From Spirogloea muscicola (lineage: Eukaryota; Streptophyta; Zygnematophyceae; Spirogloeales; Spirogloeaceae), in the NCBI GenBank assembly GCA_009602725.1, contig WELB01000191.1, forward strand, positions 30,179 through 94,178: a stretch of 64,000 nucleotides of DNA, read 5' to 3'. Position 1 is the first letter of the stretch. Each line of letters opens with the position of its first letter. Below, piece by piece: positions 36,701 through 51,346 of this stretch. A program made the translations under genes and the position numbers. The notes under the pieces are model-generated. The model saw only the letters and a list, made by a program, of their open reading frames with translations. It did no database searches and was not told where the DNA came from.

Positions 36701-37115
36701 CAGATATTTGAGCTTTTAGAAGCTCCTGATTTTCCAGTCGACAAGCAGAACTTTGTGCAGCAACTTGTTCTGCAGGTATCCAGGGCCACTATTGCATTCT
36801 CAATTCGATCTTCTTTGCTCCATGATTGTTCACTTATAGGTATTTGATTGTAATTTCAAATTGTAGCATGATGGTAGTGATTCTCACATGGCAAACTAAG
36901 TTGCTCGTCTCTTTACATTTGCAAGGTATTGTTGGTCGGTCCAATTAGGTGCACTCTGCATCATATGATTCGTTGAACACATTTTGCAGAGGTCTGCATT
37001 GTCTCAAACTGACAATGTTGTCTCGTCTCGTATGCAGGCACAACGCTGTAAGAAGCGATCGCTAGTGGTGGAGCTGTCTAATTACCTACTCACAGCAGCT
37101 TCTTCACAAGCTTGA
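30542..37115 (+). CDS. INTS6: Integrator complex subunit 6
   Basis: A subunit of the nuclear Integrator complex, which cleaves snRNA and promoter-proximal transcripts of RNA polymerase II. Exons: 30542 to about 30649, 31239-31281, 31491-31635, 31830-31906, 32077-32186, 32365-32493, 32728-32863, 33045-33248, 33520-33632, 33811-33874, 34093-34386, about 34605-34906, 35220-35379, 35619-35672, 35816-36364, 36704-36775 and 37038-37115 (stop). Nearly all junction phases match. The VWA domain opens with FVLDTSASMAQR (MIDAS-type DxSxS), then YMLVTFEDGPDAIK, MLLTDGTEL and PFRWDQRVFATVLR. The beta-barrel region has GHWPIPEAYWPDP and LALYVLPYNYP. Near the C-terminus come HSVPIEKMGDFNEALLKQ and NKQARTMFGNPYRQDKSD, then the conserved C-terminal helical domain (FELLEAPDFPVDKQNFVQQL, QRCKKRSLVVEL). 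The join between exon 1 and the 31239 exon is unresolved, and a small exon may be missing. A proline run follows the exon 1 donor. Confidence 0.92.
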
Positions 37116-40000
37116 TGCGTGTCGAACCCTGTCCTTGTAAATTCGTGGTTAGGTGGCATTTCGACAGTCGGCGCGCATGTGCCACCTTGTATACTTGTGA
37201 CATGGAAGGGCCACAAACCTGGGCTCAACGTCGTAGGGCGCCGTGGCCCACGTGATGACCCTTTCTCTAGGCAGAGCAATGGTCTCCCAGAAGGAGGCGA
37301 AACGGCTGTGAAAGTCAGGCCCAAAGGAATCAAGAAAAGGACAAGGGGCCATTGGGACGCTACAAAGGCATCGGTGGCTCCCTGACACAATGCACAGGCT
37401 AGTGGCAGACTACCTGGTTTCAAGAGGACATAAGGCCACAAGGTGAAGCCTCAGATCAGAATATTCAACCACGTGTACAAAGTAGATGGATGGCGTTTGT
37501 AACAAAGAAGAAGCTAGCCCCAAAAGGAGTGGTTTTCAAGGTCCACATAGGGGCCAGACATCTGCAGAACATAGTACCAAGATGAAGCAGCTCTTCAAGA
37601 AGCAAGCGCGGCCAGATATCCTGGTGGCTGGGAGAGGCCAGCCCAAAGGAATGGACAAGGTCTGAAGGAGCCGGAGTGCTAAGTACTAAGACAGTAGCAA
37701 AGGGGACTCTCAGTAACCTCTAGTCAGTAGATGCAAGTCTGAATAGCTAGCAGGCGGAAAGACGTCGCCCTGACGGCAGCCGGAGGCCGCCGTCAAGAGG
37801 GGTGTCACGAGATATCCCGTCGCTGGCTCATCGATGTCGATCTGGCATGTGAGGTGGCTGCACACGTGGACATTTGAGGCACGTCACTATCAACCTGATG
37901 TGAAACAGGATTCGCGCACGCGGCACCTCCAGCTCAGCTCCGGTCGAGTAAGTGCGGATTTACTTTTGGCACCGTCGATTTCGCATCACCAGGGCAACAG
38001 CCATTTAAAGACACTGCGCATCTGCCGCTGGGCCGTGGATTTGGCATCAGAGGCGCAAAAAAAAACAGATTTGGCATCAGAGGCGCAGCCCCATCCTACC
38101 GCTCGAACGGCTTCAAAAAGCTCGAAGAGAAGCCGAAAAGCCCGCTTCGATGGGGATGGCCCACCTTGACAAGCGGAGGCGGGTACCGGCCAGAAGTGGC
38201 ACTCCCAATGGGGGCAAAGGGCTGTGAAAAGCCAGCCCGAAAAATGTTCGAAGGGGCCAGATGACGGAGAAAGGGTGTGGGAATAGCAATCCAGGCTACA
38301 CTGGCCTTGGGGAAGAAAAGTTCGTGTAATTGTAATGAACGCAGGCCAAAATGGCCAAGTACAAAGGCAAGCACACCTGAAGGCCTACATAACCTATAGC
38401 AGATTTACCCGCTCAGTAACCACGGGTCAAACATAAAGGTCGCTAATCGAAATAGTAAATGGCAGATACGAAGCCCTTCTGCCACCAACTAGAGCTCGCC
38501 TGAGCACGCTGCAAACAGGCCGAAACCCGTCGTCGCAAGAACGACAGATATGCAGCTGGCAAGCACATCTCAGCCGGGCTCAGGTGTATCGTATGCGCTT
38601 GTCCGTCTCCCTCCAGCGGTCCATGGCCCACGCCTTGCATCTGCGTGCTGGCCGTGCTCTCGCTGCGGCCTCCGGCTTTCGTCAGGGGGATAGTTTTCGG
38701 CAGCTAGTCTGTCGGATGTGAGGCTCACTCGTAACTACTGAGTGGTCCATCCTCCCCCCCTTCTGCCATAGCCTCTTCAGGCCCCACAGTCGCTGCTTAG
38801 CTCGTAGTTTGGCACCTTCGAACCTTGTCAGTTCTTTTCGGGCTGGCTTCTCACAGCCCTTGCCCCCATTGGGAGAGCCACTTCTTCATCTCAGCCGGGA
38901 ACACATCTGCATGTCGTGTGTAGCCTAATTTGGCAATATTTTGAAGGAGAATGTGGAAACGAGGACCTAAGCAGCCAAAAATGTCGACTGCCGCTGGCAG
39001 GAGCTGATCGCAGTGGGGGTAATCGGAGTAGTGCTGCAAATTGGGCAATAAAGGTGGAGGGGTTGGGCAGAAATTAGAGAAGAGAAAGGGCTCGCCCATT
39101 GAGGATAGGGGCTGGAAAAAGCCAGCCCAAAAAAGAATGAACAAAGGACGAGCAGGGGCCAGGGGAAGTACGAAGAAGAACAAGCACAAATAAGAAATGA
39201 AGCAGCTACGAAGCACTCAGCAACCCCTACTAAGCAGCCTCAGGTCAGAGAGACTGAGTTCCTGGAAGCGGGTTCCCTGGCCAGAGCCAGAGGCAGCAGC
39301 GAGGGCTCTGCCTGCACGCAGGTGCAGCGCGCGGGCCATAGACCTCCGCAGCGAGACGGCCAAGCGCATGCGGTACACCTGCGCTAGCGACCCTGCTGCA
39401 TGGGAGTCCACCGGCTCCCCATGGAAGCGGCGGACAATGGCGTGGCGTGAGAGCTGGTTGAGCAGCTCGAGCCACCGAGCGCCCAGCGCCCCGTGCGTAT
39501 CGATGGCGAGCGGGAAGAACTGTTCCCGCGGGTTATCTGCGTATTTTAGCTCCTCCGTATTTTAGCAAGCAACACCAATATTCTCGTTCTCTACTTTCTT
39601 TTAACATGCTTGGCGTTGCCAGCCACGTGGAGTCCAACATGTCACCTAAACTCTACCCAATTCTGCCCTATCGACTTAACCTGGCAATCGACACTAAGTG
39701 GCACGACAGGGGGAAATCGATGTGAAACGCCGGCCAAAAGACTGGCCACATGCAGGAGGAATTGGGAAGCGCAAACAGTTCAGAAGACAACAATGACAAG
39801 GAGTAGGTTCCTGCATAGCCGCACCATTCCCCAGGGAAGAGGTCCTGAACCTTTACCCATTGCCATGCTTTGAAAGAGCTATTTTAAACCGAACCTTAAG
39901 CCAGGGAGGGGAAAGGCTAAACAAACAAGATGGCGGAAAAACGAAGAAGAAAGTGCTCGCCACAGAGAAGAGGAGCTGGCAAAGCCAGCCCAAAAAGCAA
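37116..40000. repeat. Repeat island 3: hairpin modules and LINE 3' ends
   Basis: Modules near 37310 (-), 37640 (-), 38230 (-), 38840 (+), 39115 (-) and 39975 (-). LINE coding ends at about 37720-37800 (-), 38575-38740 (+) and 39190-39560 (-). The 38690-38890 tail matches those at 6340-6545 and 23230-23445. A 20-bp direct repeat beginning GATTTGGCATCAGAGGCGCA occurs at about 38038 and 38069. Confidence 0.8.
39190..39560 (-). mobile_element. Longest LINE C-terminal fragment
   Basis: The minus strand is open for about 110 codons: ELKYADNPREQFFPLAIDTH, GALGARWLELLNQLSRHAIV, then GSLAQVYRMRLAVSLRRSMA and LSLSDLRLLSRGC, stop. The FFPLAIDTHG...LG...WL pattern matches the region after the reverse transcriptase in non-LTR elements of plants and algae (F-P-hydrophobic-E/D-T-x-G-xx-G). 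It is the best preserved copy and anchors identification of the others. The element is 5'-truncated at about 39560. Confidence 0.7.
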
Positions 40001-40320
40001 TGGACAGAAAACAGCACTTCCAACGTAATGGCTGCAAGACACCCCGGCCAGGGCCTGCGCGGCACAGTTGGATGGGGCCGGCAGCGCGTCGCCACGTGCA
40101 GAAGGATATCCTAGCTGGCGTCCGACGTGGACGACCGCGGGCGTGCTTCGCCCGTCCGATCGCGCGCATCCGGCGGCACGGCTGGCCGATCGGATATCAG
40201 GTCCGAGCCGAGGGAGGGGGCCACATCGGTGCGCGGAGCGCGGCGAGGGGAGGGAGGCGGGGAGGAGGGAGGCTGGGAGGAAGCAGCAGGGCCAGAAGCC
40301 CGCGACAGTCATTCCGGCTA

Positions 40321-40321
40321 A

Positions 40322-40366
<45 letters not shown>

Positions 40367-40368
40367 GG
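40321..40368 (+). repeat. (GCC)n run upstream of PFP start
   Basis: About 16 GCC units 25 bp before the ATG at 40394. Confidence 0.9.
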
Positions 40369-40393
40369 CCTCGATTCGCGGCGCTGTCGTTCG

Positions 40394-45475
<5,082 letters not shown>

Positions 45476-47254
45476 CTAAGCTCATCTGTCAGACAATGAA
45501 GAATGTTAAAGACCCTGTGCTTTGGCCGTGATATTTAATCTTGGCAGCTTTTCCTTTCCTCTCTGCTTGGCTTTGTCATCAGATTCAATCTGCTTGGGCA
45601 AGTGCATGTAGTGGCCAGAGTACACAGCAGTCTCCTCGTTCCAGATTTTCAATACAGTACCCAAACAGTGTGAGAAAAGATTTGACGTAGCCACTGCCTC
45701 AGCAATTAACCACTTTCTATTAGCCATTATCTTGCTTGCTGTTGCGTGCTTGGGGCTCTGGCTGCCCCAGATTCTGCATTCAGGGCAGACCACATGCACA
45801 AGCCTGTCTTAGCCGTCTCATACCATCCATTGGGCTCCACAATGACATGATCACGACAAAGGCTCCAATAATAAAAGTAGCAGATGCTTTGGGATTTCAA
45901 TGGGGCCCCTCATTTCCTTCTCCAGTGTGTCCGACCTCTGAGTGTGACTGGGACTGATTGGACCCTTGAGGCAGCCATACCCCCGGATTGGGTGTCCTTC
46001 CCAGCATCTTTTGCCAATGCTTGTCCTGCTCTTTCCAGTTGGCTCCTCAATATCACAGCCAAGTATGACAGCCCAAGAATTCTTGAAATGTGGCTTCACG
46101 AATCATATCTGTATGTGTTCACAGCTTACTGGAAACCTACATCCTAAGTAGTAGGTTTGCAAGTGACATCCAGCTGGGCTTAACTTCATATAGCAGAAGC
46201 AACACTGTGCTAGAAGGGAGTTGCAGAGACTGCTTGGTGCTATAACTTGGTATTGCTCTTTTACGCAAGAAGTGTGAGGGGTGTGCTGCAGGCAAATCTG
46301 GTACCTGGTATGCAGGGGAAAGGTTAGATCATGTCAGGCTCATAGTTTACGATTGAGACAGTGAGCAGGCCGATCAGACTGTTGGGGTTTCAGGGTTGAA
46401 GATTGCATTGATCAGCAGACATGCAAATGGCTTACAAGAGAGCCACATGACATGGCCCTGGTAGATACTTTCACTCAGATAATATTCTAAGAGGGCTGTG
46501 CACTACAGCCAGAAGAGGCCAGAAGAGCTCAGATGTGTACAAGTGAATGCAGCGAAGTACGAATCACTTATTCTACCTACCCTTGCTACTAATGTGTAAT
46601 GTCAAAGCATGGAGAACTGGCAGCACTTCATGTCAAGTGCTCCAGGCAAACAATGACTGAGTCAATGTGCTCTCTCAGTGTCCTATGTGAAGGCATCGCT
46701 CGCTGGGAAGGTGGTATTGTTGACCCGCAACTCCATCCATGTAAACTCAGTTGCTGCTCATCTTGTTATGTGGCACCTTAACATTGGCAGGCAACTACGC
46801 CTCCTTGGATGAAGCTGGAAATTTACTGCTATTATGGCAGATGAGCGAGACAGCAGAATCTCCTGGAAGCCAGCTCATTGACAAGAAGGGCACTCCACAT
46901 CATTGATACAACTTTGGGCTGCATCTCACAGATGCCCGAACAGTAAAATGAGGAATAAATGCCATCTGAAATGCAGAGAGGTGGAGCACGAAGGCTGCAC
47001 AATCTGAATGCCCACCAAGCGCCAGTTGCTTAAGCTTCCTTTGGAAGCAGGCGGCTAAGTCATTAGTTGGCGCATAAGGACCATGAACAACCACGCAACA
47101 CCTATCGTTGTGCTCCCAACAGGGCGGGTAAAAGACAGCATTCTATCTACGTGCGGAAGCTGTCAAATAATTGCAGCTTGAATTAACCAGACAACTACTC
47201 CACTAGCTACTTCACGCAACACTGTCGATAATGGGATGGATGAGGGGGGGTTGG

Positions 47255-47256
<2 letters not shown>
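45476..47256. other. Intergenic DNA, no gene recognised
   Basis: Convergent 3' region between PFP (+) and the START gene (-). Several open frames of 60-100 codons are present on both strands, but none has a recognisable motif or continues across splice sites. Confidence 0.5.

Positions 47257-47316
<60 letters not shown>
47257..47316 (+). repeat. Poly(A)60 tract bordered by G7
   Basis: About 60 consecutive A, preceded by GGGGGGGTTGG and followed by GGGGGGG and TTTTT. It lies about 50 bp beyond the stop codon of the START gene, so as poly(U) it could be in that gene's 3' UTR. It could also be a retroposon tail or an assembly slip. Confidence 0.9.
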
Positions 47317-47323
<7 letters not shown>

Positions 47324-47363
47324 TTTTTATGAAGGAACCCATGACAATGAAGGCAAACACACT

Positions 47364-49960
47364 TCAGCCAGTAAGAGGTCCTATCTGCTCGCTGTTTTGA
47401 GGGCCAACAGGAGAAGAAGATGAAAGAATGGGGACATGCGCGGCCTTGAGTACGTCTGGCGGGATGGGTGATGGCCGCTTGGATGCGGCGTACTTGATCA
47501 CACCTTGGTGGAGCTTCAGGACATGGCGCCACATGCCGAGCACAGCGCCACTCCGCGCCACGGACCGCGCGATGCCTGAGTCTTCCTGGTGCACATTGGT
47601 AATCTCGCAGGCCGGCTTGCTTTCGTCGCCGTCCCGCGAAATGATGGTGCGGATTCGCCAGCTGCTTGCAGACAGGCAGTCAATCAGCTAACCTCCACAA
47701 TGAAGACGGCAGATCAAGCAAGGCAAGGCCTACTGATTCAGCCACAGTACCTCCACAATGGACTTCTCACAAAGCCAAGCCAGAGCTCAGCAGATGGTCA
47801 GCCGAAACGGCAAGAGGTGCTCTGAGCTCATCTCAGCAGCAGCTTCTAATGGCTCCTCAGCATGTCATCGGACTCTAAGAAGACTAGGAGCAGAAACAAT
47901 TGCCTCAAGGGCTCCAGCAGCTTGCCTGGACAAAAAGCTGTCGACGCGGTACGGCGTTGAACGGCGAGGCCGTGATGGATGCTCCGTGTGCTTGGAAACG
48001 CAATAGGCTGTGCCGTCTTCGGCGAGCCACAGCCGCCGACCAATGACGTACTCACGACTCTTCAGGAAGAAAGGGAACTTGCGCACCCAGTGCACAACCT
48101 GCAGCCGGAGTGCGGCGACCATGTGAATACGATGACATCCAGCGTTACTCAAAGGGCAACCGAGTCTCATAGACATGGCCAACTCCTGCAAACCAGGCCC
48201 AAAAGCTGTGCGAGCACCAAGGTCGCACGGAAGACTGGCTCTCCAGGGGGGGGTGCTGTGCACCTGGTACGCGCCAGCATCCCAGTCCTCGATGATGTTG
48301 CTCTCGGTGCGGGCGTCGTCCCAGGCGTAGCGGAAGTTGTCATCCAAGAAGAAGTTGCGCATTAATTCGGCCGAGCAGCCCTCAATGACCGTCTGGCTGA
48401 CGTACTCGGTCGCCTGGCTGCCAGGCCCGTCGTTGTAACACGCCCAGTACGCCACCTCGGCGGTCGCCTTCTCCACTGCACGCTTCTCAGTGAGGCTCGC
48501 CGATTCACCACCATCCAGACCTGCGTCCACAGCAGCATGGCAAGGGCAGTGAGCACCATGACACGCTCACGTCGGCCACAGCTGTACTTGCCAGAGTCAG
48601 CAGTGAACGCTCACCATCGAGCCGGGCGAGGAATGCTTGTAAGTCTGCGGTGGTCACAGCCCCTTCCTCGCCTGACGTTTCTGCGTGCCCGCGAGCTTCG
48701 CTGTGGGTGTAGTCGACAGCCTCGCTTGCAGCTGCAGCCTCGGGCATGCTGCCAGCTTCCAGGAGTCCACCGCTCCGCGCCTGACCCGCCATGGCCTCCA
48801 CAAGCGGCTCCTGATCGAAGCTCGTCCCAACGTCACTGCTGTCCTCTGGCTCAGCTTGCTCAGCCAGCGCAGGTGTTGCCACTAGGTCCAGGCCATCAGC
48901 CAGGCCGCCGGTCAGCTCAAGGGTTCCATGTCCGCCATCGCCGTTGGCAGCAATGCAGCCATCCTCAGAAGCATTGCTGGTGCAGGATGAGGACGGAGCT
49001 TCGACTTCTGCAGCGTCCCCAGTAGTTGACCGCTGCTGCTGCTGCAGCTGCTGTCAGCAACAAGCGGTGCAAAGCGGGCGGGCGCGGTGTGAGCAGCGAC
49101 GAGGCCGAGCTTCACTTGGCTGGCAGCCCGCGTCGTGGCAATGCCGTATTGCCACCAATAAAGCACGGGATTGACCAATGCAGAGTGCTATAGATGCACA
49201 CATTGGAACCTACAGTCATGCACCAGCCATGCAAGAGGGCTTGCGGGAGCCGACAAACCCTGAAGCGGGCGAGGCTCTGCTGCCGCAGCTCCGCAAGCAT
49301 GCCGCCAGCGTTCAGGCTGCTGAGGAAGCTCTCGAGGTCCGCATCCTCCGTCCCGTCGTCGTCGGCGCTGCCACCGATACTTTCAATCTCCGACGTAGCC
49401 GATAGCCGCGGCATAAGGGATCCCTTGTCGTTGGTGCTACGAGGGCCGGCTGTCGCGTCGGCGAGCTCGACCAGCTCCTGCGAAGGATGTCCAAAGACCG
49501 GCTGCGGCGCCCGACCAGCGCCGCTGGCAGGGCCGCCGAAGGTAACTCGGCCGCCGTCTGGCTTCCGCGCCACGCGTCTGGAAGCCTTTCCCCCTCGTCT
49601 AGATGGCGGCGGCGCTCCATCCAGATCCTGGTCCTGGGAAACCGGCAGCGGCTGCGGCTTCCCGACGCCCTCCGCCGGCTGCGCACCGGCGTCGGCCCTG
49701 GCCTTGGCCTTGGCCGGCGGCAGCGCCACAACCGCGCCGTCGTCGTCGTCGGGGAAGGCGAAGGGGTGGACCTTGCGCGCGGCCACGGCGGCGCGGCCGA
49801 GCCGGCGCTGCAGCCATTGCACGGCGGCCGCCAGCACGGTGACGAGGGCCGCGAGCAGCACGCAGCGGAGGAGCGCGGGCCACTCGCCGCCGTGCGCGGG
49901 CTCCGGCGCCGCCGCCGCTGCCGCCGCCACTTCCGGGCTGAGGGTCCACGGAGCGGCCAT
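47364..49960 (-). CDS. START-domain lipid-transfer protein with N-terminal membrane anchor
   Basis: START domains bind a single lipid (sterol, phosphatidylcholine or ceramide) in a helix-grip cavity. Exons: 49259-49960, 48615-49050, 48264-48520, 47926-48098 and 47364-47661; all phases agree, giving 621 aa. Residues of about 27-50 form one helix (LLRCVLLAALVTVLAAAVQW). A low-complexity linker of roughly 300 residues follows, containing two similar short helices (DADLESFLSSLNAGG and TTADLQAFLARLDG) that flank it. START occupies about 380-580: VIEGCSAELMRNFFLDD, HWVRKFPFFLKSREYVIGRR, LWLAEDGTAYCVSKHTEHPS, then SWRIRTIISRDGD and EDSGIARSVARSGAVLGMWR. The third intron from the 5' end is normal, but the last intron (47662-47925) begins AG|GCAAGC, a GC-AG type; the joined codons give DSFLSSWRIR, as the family expects. 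Ligand and membrane are unknown. Confidence 0.85.
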
Positions 49961-51346
49961 GGCCGACCGGGCCCGCTACGACGTCCAGATAGCTGTGGGG
50001 CGACGGCCTCGGACAGGGCTTCCTCACGAGGCCCGGCGCCCAGGAAGCTACGGCGACGACCGCACCACCGCCATCGCCGCCGCCGTCGCTGCTGCCGCCG
50101 CCAAGGCCAGGTGCGCCAGCTAGCAGCGAGCGCCCGCGCGGCCTGTGGCGAGCAGGGCGGTGCCACGGAGGCGCTGCGCGTGGCGGGCCGAGNNNNNNNN
50201 NNNNNNNNNNNNNNNNNNNNNNNNNNTCCGAGGGCGCGCGGCGGCGGCAGCGGCGGCGGCGGCGGCTGCGGTGGCCGCCGGCGACAGAGGCAGCACCTTT
50301 GGCGGAGGGCTGCAGAATCTCCGCCCCGCCGCCCCCCCGCCTGCCTCTCCCTCTTCCCGGGGCCCGGGACTAAGGGTGGACTAAGGGCGCCCCTCGCCCC
50401 ACGCCCCCTCCCTCCTCGCCCCCACCGCGCCACTGGGCGGCGGCTCCCGTTGGATCTGACGAATCCGCTCTCACCGTTCGGTGCCCGAATGCCTTCGCGC
50501 AACCGGCCGAGCATCCGCTGCGCCCGTCCGAGGGGCGGGGCGAGATCCACAATCCCCCGCGACGGGAAGCATCTACTTTCCGCCGTTCCGTCGCCGTCCC
50601 GCTCCCCGGCCCTTGGGCGCGCCGCCATTGGCGCGCCTCGCCGCCCCCCTTTTGATCCGGCCGCCCATCTGCGCGCGGCAGTTGCTGCTCCGACTCGGAC
50701 GCTGACGTGACTACAGGCGCCACGTCGTTGCTGAAGTGGATTTGCCCTGTGAGTCCGTGGCGTGTGAACGGGGCCCGGGGCCACAGCGGACGTCGCGGTT
50801 GTCGGGTTGGTAGTAATAATGTAAGGGTTGTAGCCTTTGGGTTGGGCTGCAACTTGTGCTGGGGACCACTTTATCCAGCCCCAAGTCGGCAGAAGGAGGG
50901 CTCTGTCTGAAAGAAGAATGGGTGCCCGGTAGATTGGGCTAATTGAGACTTGGAGTCGACGCTTTTGCTCTCCCAAGCCCTGGGCCATGCCGGCCACCCA
51001 CCCTGGGTGCGGGAAAGCCTCTTCCACATGCGTCGAACTCTGCCCAGGATGGGCAGTGATCGGCCATGACAGCTACTGTGGTAGCTGTCATTAATACCTA
51101 GCGCTCCTTCTTTGACAACTTTCTCTGCGCAAGACCGATGAATAATGTTGTATAGTTGTAAACCCTGATTTTGCCAGGCCTGCTGCTTTACAAAAGTGTT
51201 GCCGAAAATCATGTGCCTAACTCAGGTGCACAAGCTGAACTAAAGCAAACGCAATAGACGTGCATATGAAGACCCCTAAAATCGTCTATTGTGAGTAACC
51301 TACAGGCAGATGGTCTTGTACAATGACAAATCGAAAGCATTCCAAG
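49961..51346. other. GC-rich 5' region with 34-N gap, then AT-richer spacer
   Basis: The DNA upstream of the START gene is strongly GC-rich and contains N at 50193-50226. Long open frames on both strands are a composition effect. A hairpin ATGACAGCTAC...GTAGCTGTCAT lies at about 51066-51090, beyond the 3' end of the CLD1-like gene. No gene recognised. Confidence 0.5.

Noticed and set aside
37119-37441. Open frames just after INTS6 on both strands
   Set aside because: No motif, and part of the sequence is module-derived.
49312-51027. 571-codon open frame on the minus strand, and overlapping plus-strand frames of 309-407 codons
   Set aside because: They run through the N gap and overlap the START exon in other frames; the length is due to GC-rich composition and no domain is visible.
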